64,000 nucleotides of DNA from JAXHUH01 sp034211175 (GTDB lineage Bacteria > Actinomycetota > Acidimicrobiia > Acidimicrobiales > CAIXPF01), in NCBI GenBank assembly GCA_034211175.1, contig JAXHUH010000344.1, positions 8,173 through 72,172 on the forward strand, given 5' to 3'. The position numbers and the translations under genes were made by a program. Shown piece after piece: positions 8,468 to 15,572 of the stretch. The notes under the pieces were generated by a model. It did no database searches. It saw only the letters and a list, made by a program, of their open reading frames with translations, and had not been told where the DNA came from. Every line of letters starts with the position of its first letter. Positions within the stretch are counted from its first letter, which is position 1.

Positions 8468-9862
8468 TCAGATCGGAGCTGTCTCCGCCACCTCTCGCAC
8501 CGCCTCGGCGACGGCCGGGGCGACGTCGCGGTTGAACACGCTGGGCACGATGTAGCTCGGATGGAGCTCGTCCTCGGCGACGACCGAGGCGATGGCCCGG
8601 GCGGCAGCCAGCTTCATCTCCTCGGTGATGGAGCGGGCGTTGGCGTCGAGCGCACCGCGGAACACGCCGGGGAACGCCAACACGTTGTTGATCTGGTTCG
8701 GGTAGTCCGAACGGCCCGTGGCGACCACTGCGGCGTGGGCCGCGGCGGCGTGAGGGTCGACCTCGGGGTCGGGGTTGGCGAGGGCGAAGACGATCGGGTC
8801 GGCGTTCATCGCCGCCAGCTCCGACGGGTCGAACAGGTCGGGGCCGCTCACCCCGATGAACACGTCGGCGCCGGCGAGGGCGTCGACGATCGAACCGGTC
8901 CTCGCCTCGGTGTTGGTGTGCTCGGCCAGCCATCGCTTCGAGTCGTTCAAGCCGCCACGGTTGGTGGAGAGGATGCCGTGGCGGTCACAGGCGACGACAT
9001 CACCGACCTCCTCGGCGAGGAGGAGCTTGGTCACGGCGACACCGGCGGCACCGGAGCCGGCGATGGCGACCCGGATGTCGGCCATGTCCTTGCCGACGAG
9101 GCGCAGTGCGTTGGTGAGCGCGGCGAGGACGACGATGGCGGTGCCGTGCTGGTCGTCGTGGAAGACGGGGATGTCGAGCGAGGCGCGCATCCGCTCCTCG
9201 ATCTCGAAGCACTTGGGCGCGGCGATGTCCTCGAGGTTCACGCCGCCGTAGACGGGGGCGATCGCCTCGACGATGCGGACGATCTCGTCGGGGTCCTTCG
9301 TGTCCAGGCAGACCGGCCAGGCGTCGACGCCGGCGAACTCCTTGAACAGGACGGCCTTGCCCTCCATGACCGGCAGCGCCGCCTCGGGCCCGATGTCGCC
9401 GAGACCGAGCACCGCGGTGCCGTCGGTGACGATGGCGACGGTGTTGCCCTTGATCGTCAGGTGGCGGGCGTCGTCGGTGTTCTCGGCCAGGGCGCGGCAC
9501 ACCCGGGCGACCCCGGGTGTGTACGCCATCGACAGGTCGTCGCGGTTGCGCACCGGGACCGTCGGGGTGACCTCGATCTTGCCGCCGAGGTGGAGGAGGA
9601 AGGTCCGGTCCGACACCTTGTGGACCTCGACGCCATCGATGGCGTCGACCGCGGCGGTGATCCGCTCGCCGTGAGGCCCGTCGGCCGCGTTGACGGTCAC
9701 GTCGACGATGACCGGCTTGCCGGAGGGGTCGACGAAGTCGACGGCGGTCACGAGACCGTCGGCCTCGCCGATCGCGGTCGTGACCCGACCGAGCGCCCGC
9801 TGATCGGTGGCGTCGACGTAGACCCGCATCGTGATGGCGTAGGACGCGCTGGGCATGGCCAT
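8468..9862 (-). CDS. NAD(P)-dependent malic enzyme with N-terminal ACT domain
   Basis: 464 residues from an ATG with GGAGG nine bases upstream; the frame stays open to about 10021 but that extension is arginine-rich and has no such site. Residues about 8-85 form an ACT-like small-molecule-binding domain (ITMRVYVDATDQRALGRVTT), followed by the malic domain (LSMAYTPGVARVC, HLTIKGNTVAIVTDGTAVLG, FHDDQHGTAIV) and a Rossmann NAD domain (RVAIAGSGAAGVAVTKLL). It decarboxylates malate to pyruvate. The ACT domain predicts allosteric control, perhaps by an amino acid. Monocistronic. Confidence 0.95.
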   Translation of the reverse strand: MAMPSASYAITMRVYVDATDQRALGRVTTAIGEADGLVTAVDFVDPSGKPVIVDVTVNAADGPHGERITAAVDAIDGVEVHKVSDRTFLLHLGGKIEVTPTVPVRNRDDLSMAYTPGVARVCRALAENTDDARHLTIKGNTVAIVTDGTAVLGLGDIGPEAALPVMEGKAVLFKEFAGVDAWPVCLDTKDPDEIVRIVEAIAPVYGGVNLEDIAAPKCFEIEERMRASLDIPVFHDDQHGTAIVVLAALTNALRLVGKDMADIRVAIAGSGAAGVAVTKLLLAEEVGDVVACDRHGILSTNRGGLNDSKRWLAEHTNTEARTGSIVDALAGADVFIGVSGPDLFDPSELAAMNADPIVFALANPDPEVDPHAAAAHAAVVATGRSDYPNQINNVLAFPGVFRGALDANARSITEEMKLAAARAIASVVAEDELHPSYIVPSVFNRDVAPAVAEAVREVAETAPI

Positions 9863-10007
9863 GGCTCGTTTCCTCCCCCTCCGTGTCCCCGCACCGACGG
9901 CTCGCACCGGCCGGTCCTGCCGGAGGGCCGGCGTGCGCAACCCCGATCGGCCGGGGCGGTCCACGCAGCGTCGCACCGGCCCGCCGATCTGACAACAACC
10001 CCCGAGG

Positions 10008-10379
10008 TCAGGGAGCGGCATCGCCGTCGCCGGAGGCGTCCGCAGCCCACCGCTCCGCCCACGCGGTCAGGGGCTCGAGGGCCTCGCCGAGCGACGCGCC
10101 GAGCGTGGTGAGCCGGTAGTCGTCGTCGAGGTCCTGGGCCACCAGCCGGGCCTCGCGCAGCTCACGCAGCCGCTGGTACAGGGTGCTCGACGACAGCCCG
10201 TCGCAGCGGTCGAGGAGGTCGCGGGCGCCGACCGGCCCGTCGCGCAGCTCCCACAGAACCCGCAGCGCCCACCGCCGACCGAGCAGGTCCATGGCCGCCA
10301 TGACCGGCCGGCCGGTGGTCGAGCCCCGGACCGGCCGCCCCGGTGTCGGCGTCGAGTCGCTCGTCGAACCCGTGGCCAT
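10008..10379 (-). CDS. HxlR-family transcriptional regulator
   Basis: 123 residues. A winged helix-turn-helix of HxlR type: MAAMDLLGRRWALRVLWELRDGPVGARDLL, then SSSTLYQRLRELREARLV. It is divergent from the carboxymuconolactone-decarboxylase-like gene at 10511, with two 17-bp palindromes between them, the usual layout for a regulator controlling its neighbour and itself. HxlR proteins often sense electrophiles, oxidants or aldehydes, and this one lacks cysteine within the wing, so the signal cannot be guessed. Confidence 0.9.
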   Translation of the reverse strand: MATGSTSDSTPTPGRPVRGSTTGRPVMAAMDLLGRRWALRVLWELRDGPVGARDLLDRCDGLSSSTLYQRLRELREARLVAQDLDDDYRLTTLGASLGEALEPLTAWAERWAADASGDGDAAP

Positions 10380-10445
10380 CGACCCCTCCTCGTGTGCGCC
10401 CTCGGGCCGCGCCGCGGCGATGCCGTCGGGGAGCAGCGCCGTTGC

Positions 10446-10462
10446 GTTTCGATTCCCGAAAC
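10446..10462. promoter_or_regulatory. HxlR operator candidate, copy 1
   Basis: GTTTCGATTCCCGAAAC: perfect 6-bp arms GTTTCG/CGAAAC around 5 bases. It lies in the hxlR/decarboxylase intergenic region. Confidence 0.7.
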
Positions 10463-10478
10463 ACTACCGTCCCGGCAC

Positions 10479-10495
10479 GTTTCGATTTCCGAAAC
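10479..10495. promoter_or_regulatory. HxlR operator candidate, copy 2
   Basis: GTTTCGATTTCCGAAAC: same arms as copy 1, centred 33 bp away (about three helical turns) and ending 15 bp before the ATG at 10511, next to its GGAGGAG ribosome-binding site. Occupancy should block transcription of that gene. Confidence 0.7.
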
Positions 10496-10510
10496 ATACC
10501 CGGAGGAGCC

Positions 10511-11095
10511 ATGTCCGCCTCGACCGAGAACCCCGCCGCCCGCATCGCCCCGCTCGAGCCGCCCCACGACCCGGAGACCGCCGAGCGGCTGGCGGCGATG
10601 ATGCCGGCCGGCGTCCCGCCGATCGCGCTGTTCCGCACCTTCGCCCACAACCCGGCCATGACCGACGCGATGCGCGGGTGGGGCGGCTACGAGCTGTCCC
10701 GCCGACTCTCGCTGCCGATGCGCGACCGGGAGATCGTCATCGACCGCACCTGCGCCCGCCTCGGCTGCGAGTACGAGTGGGGCGTACACGTCGCCTTCTT
10801 CGCCGAGCGGGTCGTGCTCAGCGCCGAGCAGGTGACATCGCTGACCCACGGCTCGGCCGCCGACACGTGCTGGACCGACGACCGCGACCGCCTGCTCATC
10901 GAGGCCGTCGACGCCCTGTGCGACACCGCGACGCTCGACGACGCCCTCTGGAACCGGCTGGCCGCCACCTTCACCGAACCGCAGCTGCTGGACCTGCTCC
11001 TGCTGTGTGGCTGGTACCACGCCATCGCGTTCGCCGCGAACGCCGCCCGGGTGCCGCTCGAGGACGGCGCACCCCGCTTCGCCGACGTGGCCTGA
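10511..11095 (+). CDS. Carboxymuconolactone-decarboxylase-family protein
   Basis: 194 residues; ATG preceded by GGAGGAG. The core RDREIVIDRTCARLGCEYEWGVHVAFF is the AhpD-like CMD helix pair, with Glu and His in place of the CxxC seen in peroxidase-reducing members; the second helix region ends GWYHAIAFAANAA. Such proteins include decarboxylases and uncharacterised stress enzymes. Controlled in all likelihood by the divergent HxlR regulator through the two palindromes. Cytosolic. The exact reaction is unknown. Confidence 0.85.
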   Translation: MSASTENPAARIAPLEPPHDPETAERLAAMMPAGVPPIALFRTFAHNPAMTDAMRGWGGYELSRRLSLPMRDREIVIDRTCARLGCEYEWGVHVAFFAERVVLSAEQVTSLTHGSAADTCWTDDRDRLLIEAVDALCDTATLDDALWNRLAATFTEPQLLDLLLLCGWYHAIAFAANAARVPLEDGAPRFADVA

Positions 11096-11469
11096 CCGCC
11101 GCCGGGAGGGCTCTCGGACGAACGCCGTATCACCGGGCCCGGTCCGCGACTCAGATCTCGGAACCGCCCGACGGGACCGCCGTCGCGCCCGTGACACCGC
11201 CGTCGTGGGCTCGACCCGTCACGGGAGGTCGCGTGAGCGCGCGGCTGCGGTCGCTGTGACCCTCTCCGGTGGGGAGGTTCGTGGTCGCGTGCTCGCCGGC
11301 GCCACGCTCGGCCGGGCAGGCGACCCCGACCACGACCGTCGGCTTCGCCCACCGCCCCACACCGTTTCGGGCCTCCGCCCGAGGTTCCGCACAGAATGTC
11401 AAGAGACGCGGACCCACCTCGTCGCACGCTGTCTCCCACGTGACCGACCCCACGAGGAGAAGCGAGACG
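11096..11469. other. 374-bp gap without a convincing gene
   Basis: Contains a 12-bp palindrome ACCGGGCCCGGT at 11132-11143 near the end of the upstream gene and a promoter-like region before the NTF2-fold gene. A minus-strand open frame at 11151-11453 has mixed composition and no ribosome-binding site, so I do not call it. Confidence 0.5.
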
Positions 11470-11829
11470 ATGAGCGAGCAGCGACGTGCGATCTGGGAGA
11501 CCTACGCCTCGTCCTGGAAGGCCGAGACCGCCGAGGAGAAGAAGGCGATCTTGGTCGAGTCCCTGGCGCCCGAATGCGTCTACACCGACCCGCTCCACCA
11601 GGCCCGGGGCTGGGACGAGCTGAGCGCCTACATGCTCGACTTCCACCAGCAGGTCCCCGGCGGCCACTTCGACACCCAGTGGTTCGTCGCCCACCACGAC
11701 TGCAGCATCGCCCGCTGGAACATGGTGGCGGGCGACGGCACCGTCATCGGCGAGGGCGTCAGCTACGGGACCTACGGTGACGATGGCAAGCTCACCGCCA
11801 TGACCGGCTTCTGGGACACCGGTGAGTGA
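11470..11829 (+). CDS. NTF2-like / SnoaL-type protein
   Basis: 119 residues, ATG preceded by GGAGAAG. The order of a long helix (WETYASSWKAETAEEKKAIL), LAPECVYTDPLHQARGWDEL and a C-terminal sheet (FVAHHDCSIARWNM, GEGVSYGTYGDDGKLTAMTG) is that of cone-shaped NTF2/SnoaL proteins, which include small isomerases and binding proteins. It lies 21 bp ahead of an AraC/GyrI-like regulator and is probably in its operon. Ligand unknown. Confidence 0.8.
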   Translation: MSEQRRAIWETYASSWKAETAEEKKAILVESLAPECVYTDPLHQARGWDELSAYMLDFHQQVPGGHFDTQWFVAHHDCSIARWNMVAGDGTVIGEGVSYGTYGDDGKLTAMTGFWDTGE

Positions 11830-11850
11830 GCCGGGGGCACTGACTCGACC

Positions 11851-12723
11851 ATGAACTACCTCGACCAGCTCCAGGTCGGCGTCGACCACATCGAAGCCCG
11901 CCTCGACGACCCCGACCTGGCGCTGGCCGACGCCGCCCGCGAGGCCGGGTTGAGCCGCTGGCACTTCCAGCGCATCTTCAAGGCGCTCACCGGCGACACG
12001 CTCAAGACCTACATCCGGTCCCGCCGCCTGGCCCGCTCGCTCGAACGCCTGGTCTGCACCGACATGCGGATCATCGACATCGCGATCCTCGCCGGCTTCG
12101 AGACCCAGGAGAGCTACACCCGGGCGTTCCGGAAGGCGTTCGAGATGACCCCGTACCAGTTCCGCAAGCTCGGCCGGAAGAACCTGTTCCTCCGCAAGGT
12201 CGAGTTCAGCCCCGACTACCTGCGCCACATCAACGCCAACCTCACGCTCGAGCCCGAGATCGTCGAGCAGCCGGCGATGACGCTGGTCGGGATGCGGACG
12301 CGGTTCTTCAGCGTCGACTCGGAGAAGAACAACATCGGCGAGCAGCTCCCACCGCTGTGGGAGGCGTTCCTGGAGCGCATGGACGAGATCGACCACACCG
12401 TCGCCGGGCCGGCGTACGGGGTCGTGCGCCAGGAGTCGCCCGACAGCGACCGGCTCGTCTACGACGCGGCCATCGAGGCGTCGGCGGTCGACGCGCTGCC
12501 CGAGGGCATGGTCCGCCTCGACGTCCCGGCGACGACCTACGCCCGCTTCACCCACACCGGGCCGGCCAAGGACATCGACCTGACCGTCAACTACGTGTAC
12601 TCGACGTGGCTCACCCGGTCCGGCCTGCGCCACACCTACGGCGCCGACCTCGAGATCTACGGCGACGAGTACTACCCCACCGACCCCGCCTCCGTCATGG
12701 CCTACGCCATCCCCATCGGCTGA
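11851..12723 (+). CDS. AraC-family regulator with GyrI-like effector domain
   Basis: 290 residues. The two AraC helix-turn-helix motifs occupy about residues 10-110 (DAAREAGLSRWHFQRIFKAL and IDIAILAGFETQESYTRAFR, ending MTPYQFRK). The C-terminal about 155 residues are a GyrI-like/Rob-type small-molecule-binding domain (EIVEQPAMTLVGMRTRFF to the end). This is the SoxS/Rob-like arrangement that senses drugs or lipophilic compounds. It follows the NTF2-like gene, the plausible co-regulated partner. Confidence 0.9.
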   Translation: MNYLDQLQVGVDHIEARLDDPDLALADAAREAGLSRWHFQRIFKALTGDTLKTYIRSRRLARSLERLVCTDMRIIDIAILAGFETQESYTRAFRKAFEMTPYQFRKLGRKNLFLRKVEFSPDYLRHINANLTLEPEIVEQPAMTLVGMRTRFFSVDSEKNNIGEQLPPLWEAFLERMDEIDHTVAGPAYGVVRQESPDSDRLVYDAAIEASAVDALPEGMVRLDVPATTYARFTHTGPAKDIDLTVNYVYSTWLTRSGLRHTYGADLEIYGDEYYPTDPASVMAYAIPIG

Positions 12724-12817
12724 CGGCGCCCGCGGCGCTGTCACAGGGCATCCGTACGATCGCTCCCAACACGAGAAGGAGACACCGACGACTGGGACGG
12801 CGAGGGCGCGAAGGCAC

Positions 12818-13204
12818 ATGACCTTCTCGAAGATGCTCAACGCACAGCCCGGCCCGCTCCGGTCGATCGGGGACACGGACGACCGCGGACGCATCACCCC
12901 GGCCGCCGTGCACTGCCGCCTCCGAGTGCCCGGCGCAACCATCGCCGAGCTCATCGGCGACGGGCACCTACATCCCGTTCGCTCACCCGACGGACGGCTC
13001 TGGTTCGACCCGGACGAGGTCGACTCGATCGCCGTGGTCGTGGAGCGATACCGGTCAGAGAGCCGGCACGCGGAGACGATCACGGTGACGCTGCCGGGCG
13101 ACGTGCTCGGCGCCCTCGATGCGCGGGCCGCAGCAACAGGTGCCGATCGGGGCGCCATCGTCAGGGATCTCCTGCACGCTTCACTGGAGACGCCAGAAGC
13201 GTGA
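12818..13204 (+). CDS. HTH plus ribbon-helix-helix, antitoxin-like protein
   Basis: 128 residues. Residues about 24-70 resemble a MerR/excisionase-type winged helix (GRITPAAVHCRLRVPGATIA, then a wing HPVRSPDGRLWFDPDEVD). Residues about 88-125 form a ribbon-helix-helix (TITVTLPGDVLGALDARAAA followed by DRGAIVRDLLHASL). The RHH half is typical of CopG/VapB-like antitoxins. The stop overlaps the GTG of a 50-codon ORF. No toxin follows. I infer an orphan antitoxin or small DNA-binding repressor. Confidence 0.6.
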   Translation: MTFSKMLNAQPGPLRSIGDTDDRGRITPAAVHCRLRVPGATIAELIGDGHLHPVRSPDGRLWFDPDEVDSIAVVVERYRSESRHAETITVTLPGDVLGALDARAAATGADRGAIVRDLLHASLETPEA

Positions 13205-13353
13205 ACGTCGAGCACCAGCACGAACGGCTCGGTGAGCTCCTCGCCGCGATGGATGCCGAGTCGGGCCCGATCCCCGACGCCCTCATGGCTGAGGCTCGTC
13301 GGTTCTGGCGACGCGACACCGACGTACGAGAGGCACCGCCGCGGGGTACGTGA
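13201..13353 (+). CDS. Translationally coupled 50-residue ORF
   Basis: GTG overlaps the preceding stop (GTGA). The short protein reads HERLGELLAAMDAESGPIPD and then ALMAEARRFW. This E-x-GP-x-P-x2-L-x3-AR pattern is what usually forms the C-terminal, toxin-binding tail of actinobacterial antitoxins next to VapC-type toxins. It may therefore be a separate coupled subunit, or the tail of the upstream antitoxin split off by a frameshift. It is followed by a region with no recognisable toxin. Confidence 0.5.
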   Translation: MNVEHQHERLGELLAAMDAESGPIPDALMAEARRFWRRDTDVREAPPRGT

Positions 13354-13459
13354 CCATCGACAGCGTCGAGCTGACCGTCCGCTCTGGCAACGACCTCCGC
13401 TCCGAACGACGCACGCCGTTCGTGGTCCACCCTCCCGGAACGGCGGGGAGCGCCCGACC

Positions 13460-13855
13460 TCAGGCAAGACGCCGGCGGAGCCACGACAGCGCAGCGACCG
13501 CGAGCTCCTGTTTGGCTGCGGGAATCGCCTCGAGGCCCGGTTCCACGTCCTCGAGTGCTCCTGCGGCGCAGAACCCGGCGTGCGCAGCCAACACGGCATC
13601 GATGTCCGGCGGCGCAACCCGGCGGCTGAGCGGGCTCGCAGCGAGTGCCGACTCGGCGTCGATGCCGCCCGCAGCGGCTCCAGCCAGGAACATCACGGCA
13701 TCGATCACCGGTGAGCCCCTCCGTGCGTGCGGCCAGTCGACGAGCACGACCCGCGTAGGGGTCAGGGAGCTGCGACCAATTCGGACGGCGTCCGCTTCGT
13801 GCCACGTCGCGACCTCCTCCTCGGACGTTCGCGTGGTCGGACGCGTCGGCGACAC
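13460..13855 (-). pseudogene. 3' remnant of an aminoglycoside-phosphotransferase-type gene
   Basis: The 131-residue frame contains only the C-terminal half of an APH/choline-kinase-fold enzyme. It begins at a degraded Brenner motif (HEADAVRIGR) and retains VVLVDWPHARRGSPVIDAVM, where the metal-binding Asp of the DW motif sits, and the helical tail LAVAALSWLRRRL. The nucleotide-binding N-lobe is missing, and the RelE gene begins 12 bp upstream where it should be. Kinase activity is not possible without the N-lobe. Truncated by deletion or arrival of the toxin-antitoxin pair. Confidence 0.7.
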
Positions 13856-13867
13856 GTCGGCCGGCGC

Positions 13868-14140
13868 TCAGCGCGTGCGGTACACGTCTGCGCGGTGGTC
13901 GATGCGGAGCACGATGACCGTGGTGTCGTCGTCGTTGATCTCGTACACGATGCGATACGGACCGCGTCGGGCCGACCACAGGCCGGAGAGCTCACGCTGC
14001 AGCGGATGACCGACACGTCGAGGGCCCTCGAGCAGCGCACCGGTCATGAACTCGACGACCGCAGCGGCAACGGCCTCCGGCAGACGACGGAGTGACCGCT
14101 CGGCGCTCGCCGCGACGATCAGCCGGCGGCGATCGGTCAC
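13868..14140 (-). CDS. RelE/ParE-type toxin
   Basis: 90 residues. RLIVAASAERSLRRLPEAVA, then HPLQRELSGLWSARRGPYRI and VYEINDDDTTVIVLRIDHRADVY match RelE-fold mRNA interferases: the GLWSARRGPYRIVYEI segment and the terminal HR(A)DVY are the family's conserved core and catalytic His region. Its ATG overlaps the antitoxin stop by 4 bp, the antitoxin-first order of a type II module. It probably cleaves mRNA at the ribosome when free of antitoxin. Confidence 0.92.
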   Translation of the reverse strand: MTDRRRLIVAASAERSLRRLPEAVAAAVVEFMTGALLEGPRRVGHPLQRELSGLWSARRGPYRIVYEINDDDTTVIVLRIDHRADVYRTR

Positions 14141-14406
14141 GAGCGCAGGTACGTCGCTCGCAGCTCCTCGCCGGTGACCACCTCGCCCGCCTCGACCTCG
14201 CGACGGGCCCGGGCGATGTCGTCGAGTGCCTGGCGATCGGAGAGCAGCTCCAACGTGTCCTCGAGCGCCCGCAGGTCGTCGGGGCTGATGATCACCGCTG
14301 CCGGCACCCCGTTGCGGGTGAGCACGACGCGATCGTGCTCACGTTCCACGCGGTCGACGACCTCGGACAGGCGAGCCTTGATCTCGGACAGCGACAGCGT
14401 GGTCAT
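14137..14406 (-). CDS. Phd/YefM-type antitoxin
   Basis: 89 residues. MTTLSLSEIKARLSEVVDRV followed by HDRVVLTRNGVPAAVIISPDDL is the Phd/YefM DNA-binding fold; the remaining helical tail (LEDTLELLSDRQALDDIARA) would wrap the toxin. It overlaps the RelE-type gene by 4 bp. Such pairs autorepress through the antitoxin. The initiation site is weak, with no strong ribosome-binding site. Confidence 0.92.
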   Translation of the reverse strand: MTTLSLSEIKARLSEVVDRVEREHDRVVLTRNGVPAAVIISPDDLRALEDTLELLSDRQALDDIARARREVEAGEVVTGEELRATYLRS

Positions 14407-14491
14407 GACCAGAATTCTAGTCGTCGACGGTGGGCCGGCTACGGGTGGGGTTCCGGGCGTGGGGTCGCACACGAGCGGGTAGTGAACCGGC

Positions 14492-15448
14492 ATGCCGCGT
14501 GCCGTGTGGACCGGGTCGATCAGCTTCGGGCTGGTGAACGTGCCGGTGAAGCTGTTCTCGGCCACCGAGAGCCACCAGGTCCACTTCCGCCAGTTCGACC
14601 CCGAGTCCGGTGAGCACGTCCGCTATCAGCGGGTCACCGAGAAGTCGGGCGAGGAGGTCGACTACGACGACATCGTGAAGGGCTACGAGCTCGACGACGG
14701 GCGGTACGTCCTCGTGACCCCGGAGGAGCTGGCGTCGGTGGAGCCGGGCAGGTCACGCAGCATCGAGATCGAGGACTTCATCGACCTCGACGCGGTCGAC
14801 CCGATCTGGTTCGACCGCTCGTACCACCTCGCCCCGGCCGACGAGACCGCGGCCAAGCCGTACACGCTGCTGCAGCAGGCCATGGAGGACGCCGGCCGGG
14901 TCGCCATCGCCCGGTTCGTGATGCGCACCAAGCAGTACCTCGGTGCGATCCGACCGAGCGACGGGCACCTGGTGCTGGAGACGATGTACTTCGCCGACGA
15001 GGTCCGCGACCCTGCCGACATCGACGAGATGGAACCGCTGCAGGCCGGGATCGACGTGACCGACCGCGAGCGGGACGCGGCGGTCCGACTGATCGACTCG
15101 CTCACCTCCGACTGGGACCCGACCCGCTACCAGGACACCTACCGGGAACGGGTGCTCGACCTCATCGAACGCAAGGCCGAGGGCGAGGACATCGTCACCG
15201 ACCGCCCCGAGGAGCCGGTCGCGTCGGTCAGCGACCTGATGTCTGCGCTCGAGGCCAGCGTCGAGGAGGCGCGCCAGCGCAGCGGCTCCTCGTCCGGCCG
15301 GTCGGGCCCGACGGGCGACGACACCGGCGATGACCTCGACTCGATGTCGAAGGACGAGCTCTACGCTCAGGCACAGGAGCGCGACATCGCCGGCCGCTCG
15401 TCGATGTCGAAGGACGAGCTCGCCGCCGCACTCCGCACGGCGTCCTGA
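14492..15448 (+). CDS. ku: Ku, non-homologous end-joining protein
   Basis: 318 residues. It opens RAVWTGSISFGLVNVPVKLF and continues with RYQRVTEKSGEEVDYDDIVK and YVLVTPEELASVEP, all diagnostic of bacterial Ku. It forms a ring on DNA ends and recruits ligase LigD. The C-terminus carries a serine/glycine linker and then two SMSKDEL segments around QERDIAGRS, a SAP/HeH-like DNA-binding motif found in some actinobacterial Ku proteins. No ligD gene is in the window. Divergent from the toxin-antitoxin pair. Confidence 0.97.
   Translation: MPRAVWTGSISFGLVNVPVKLFSATESHQVHFRQFDPESGEHVRYQRVTEKSGEEVDYDDIVKGYELDDGRYVLVTPEELASVEPGRSRSIEIEDFIDLDAVDPIWFDRSYHLAPADETAAKPYTLLQQAMEDAGRVAIARFVMRTKQYLGAIRPSDGHLVLETMYFADEVRDPADIDEMEPLQAGIDVTDRERDAAVRLIDSLTSDWDPTRYQDTYRERVLDLIERKAEGEDIVTDRPEEPVASVSDLMSALEASVEEARQRSGSSSGRSGPTGDDTGDDLDSMSKDELYAQAQERDIAGRSSMSKDELAAALRTAS
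15341..15420 (+). repeat. 20-bp direct repeat in the 3' end of ku
   Basis: TCGATGTCGAAGGACGAGCT occurs at 15341-15360 and 15401-15420, 60 bp apart and in frame. It encodes the two SMSKDEL motifs that bracket the SAP/HeH-like tail; recombination between the copies would delete exactly 20 residues. Confidence 0.85.
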
Positions 15449-15482
15449 GCCCATCGTCGACCGCCGGGCACCGGCCACCGCT

Positions 15483-15537
15483 CCGAACTGGTGCGCAGAT
15501 CTGCTCCGTGGAGCGTCGGCTCCGCACACCAGTTCGG
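15483..15537. terminator. Hairpin between convergent ku and DUF2510 genes
   Basis: CCGAACTGGTG at 15483-15493 pairs with CACCAGTTCGG at 15527-15537, with an inner GCTCC/GGAGC hairpin. It sits between two convergent stops, so a bidirectional terminator is likely, although no T tract follows. Confidence 0.6.
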
Positions 15538-15572
15538 GGTTCGGGTGGGTTCGAGAGGGTGTTCGGCCGGGG

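Noticed and set aside
9863..10021. N-terminal extension of the malic enzyme
   Set aside because: Arginine-rich, no ribosome-binding site, whereas ATG 9862 has GGAGG upstream and gives the family's usual ACT start.
11151..11453. Minus-strand frame of 100 codons in the 374-bp gap
   Set aside because: No ribosome-binding site and mixed composition.
13350..13459. Toxin gene starting at the GTGA of 13350
   Set aside because: The start TIDSVELTVRSGNDLRSERR does not resemble a PIN, RelE or Doc toxin, and its continuation is antisense to the phosphotransferase remnant.
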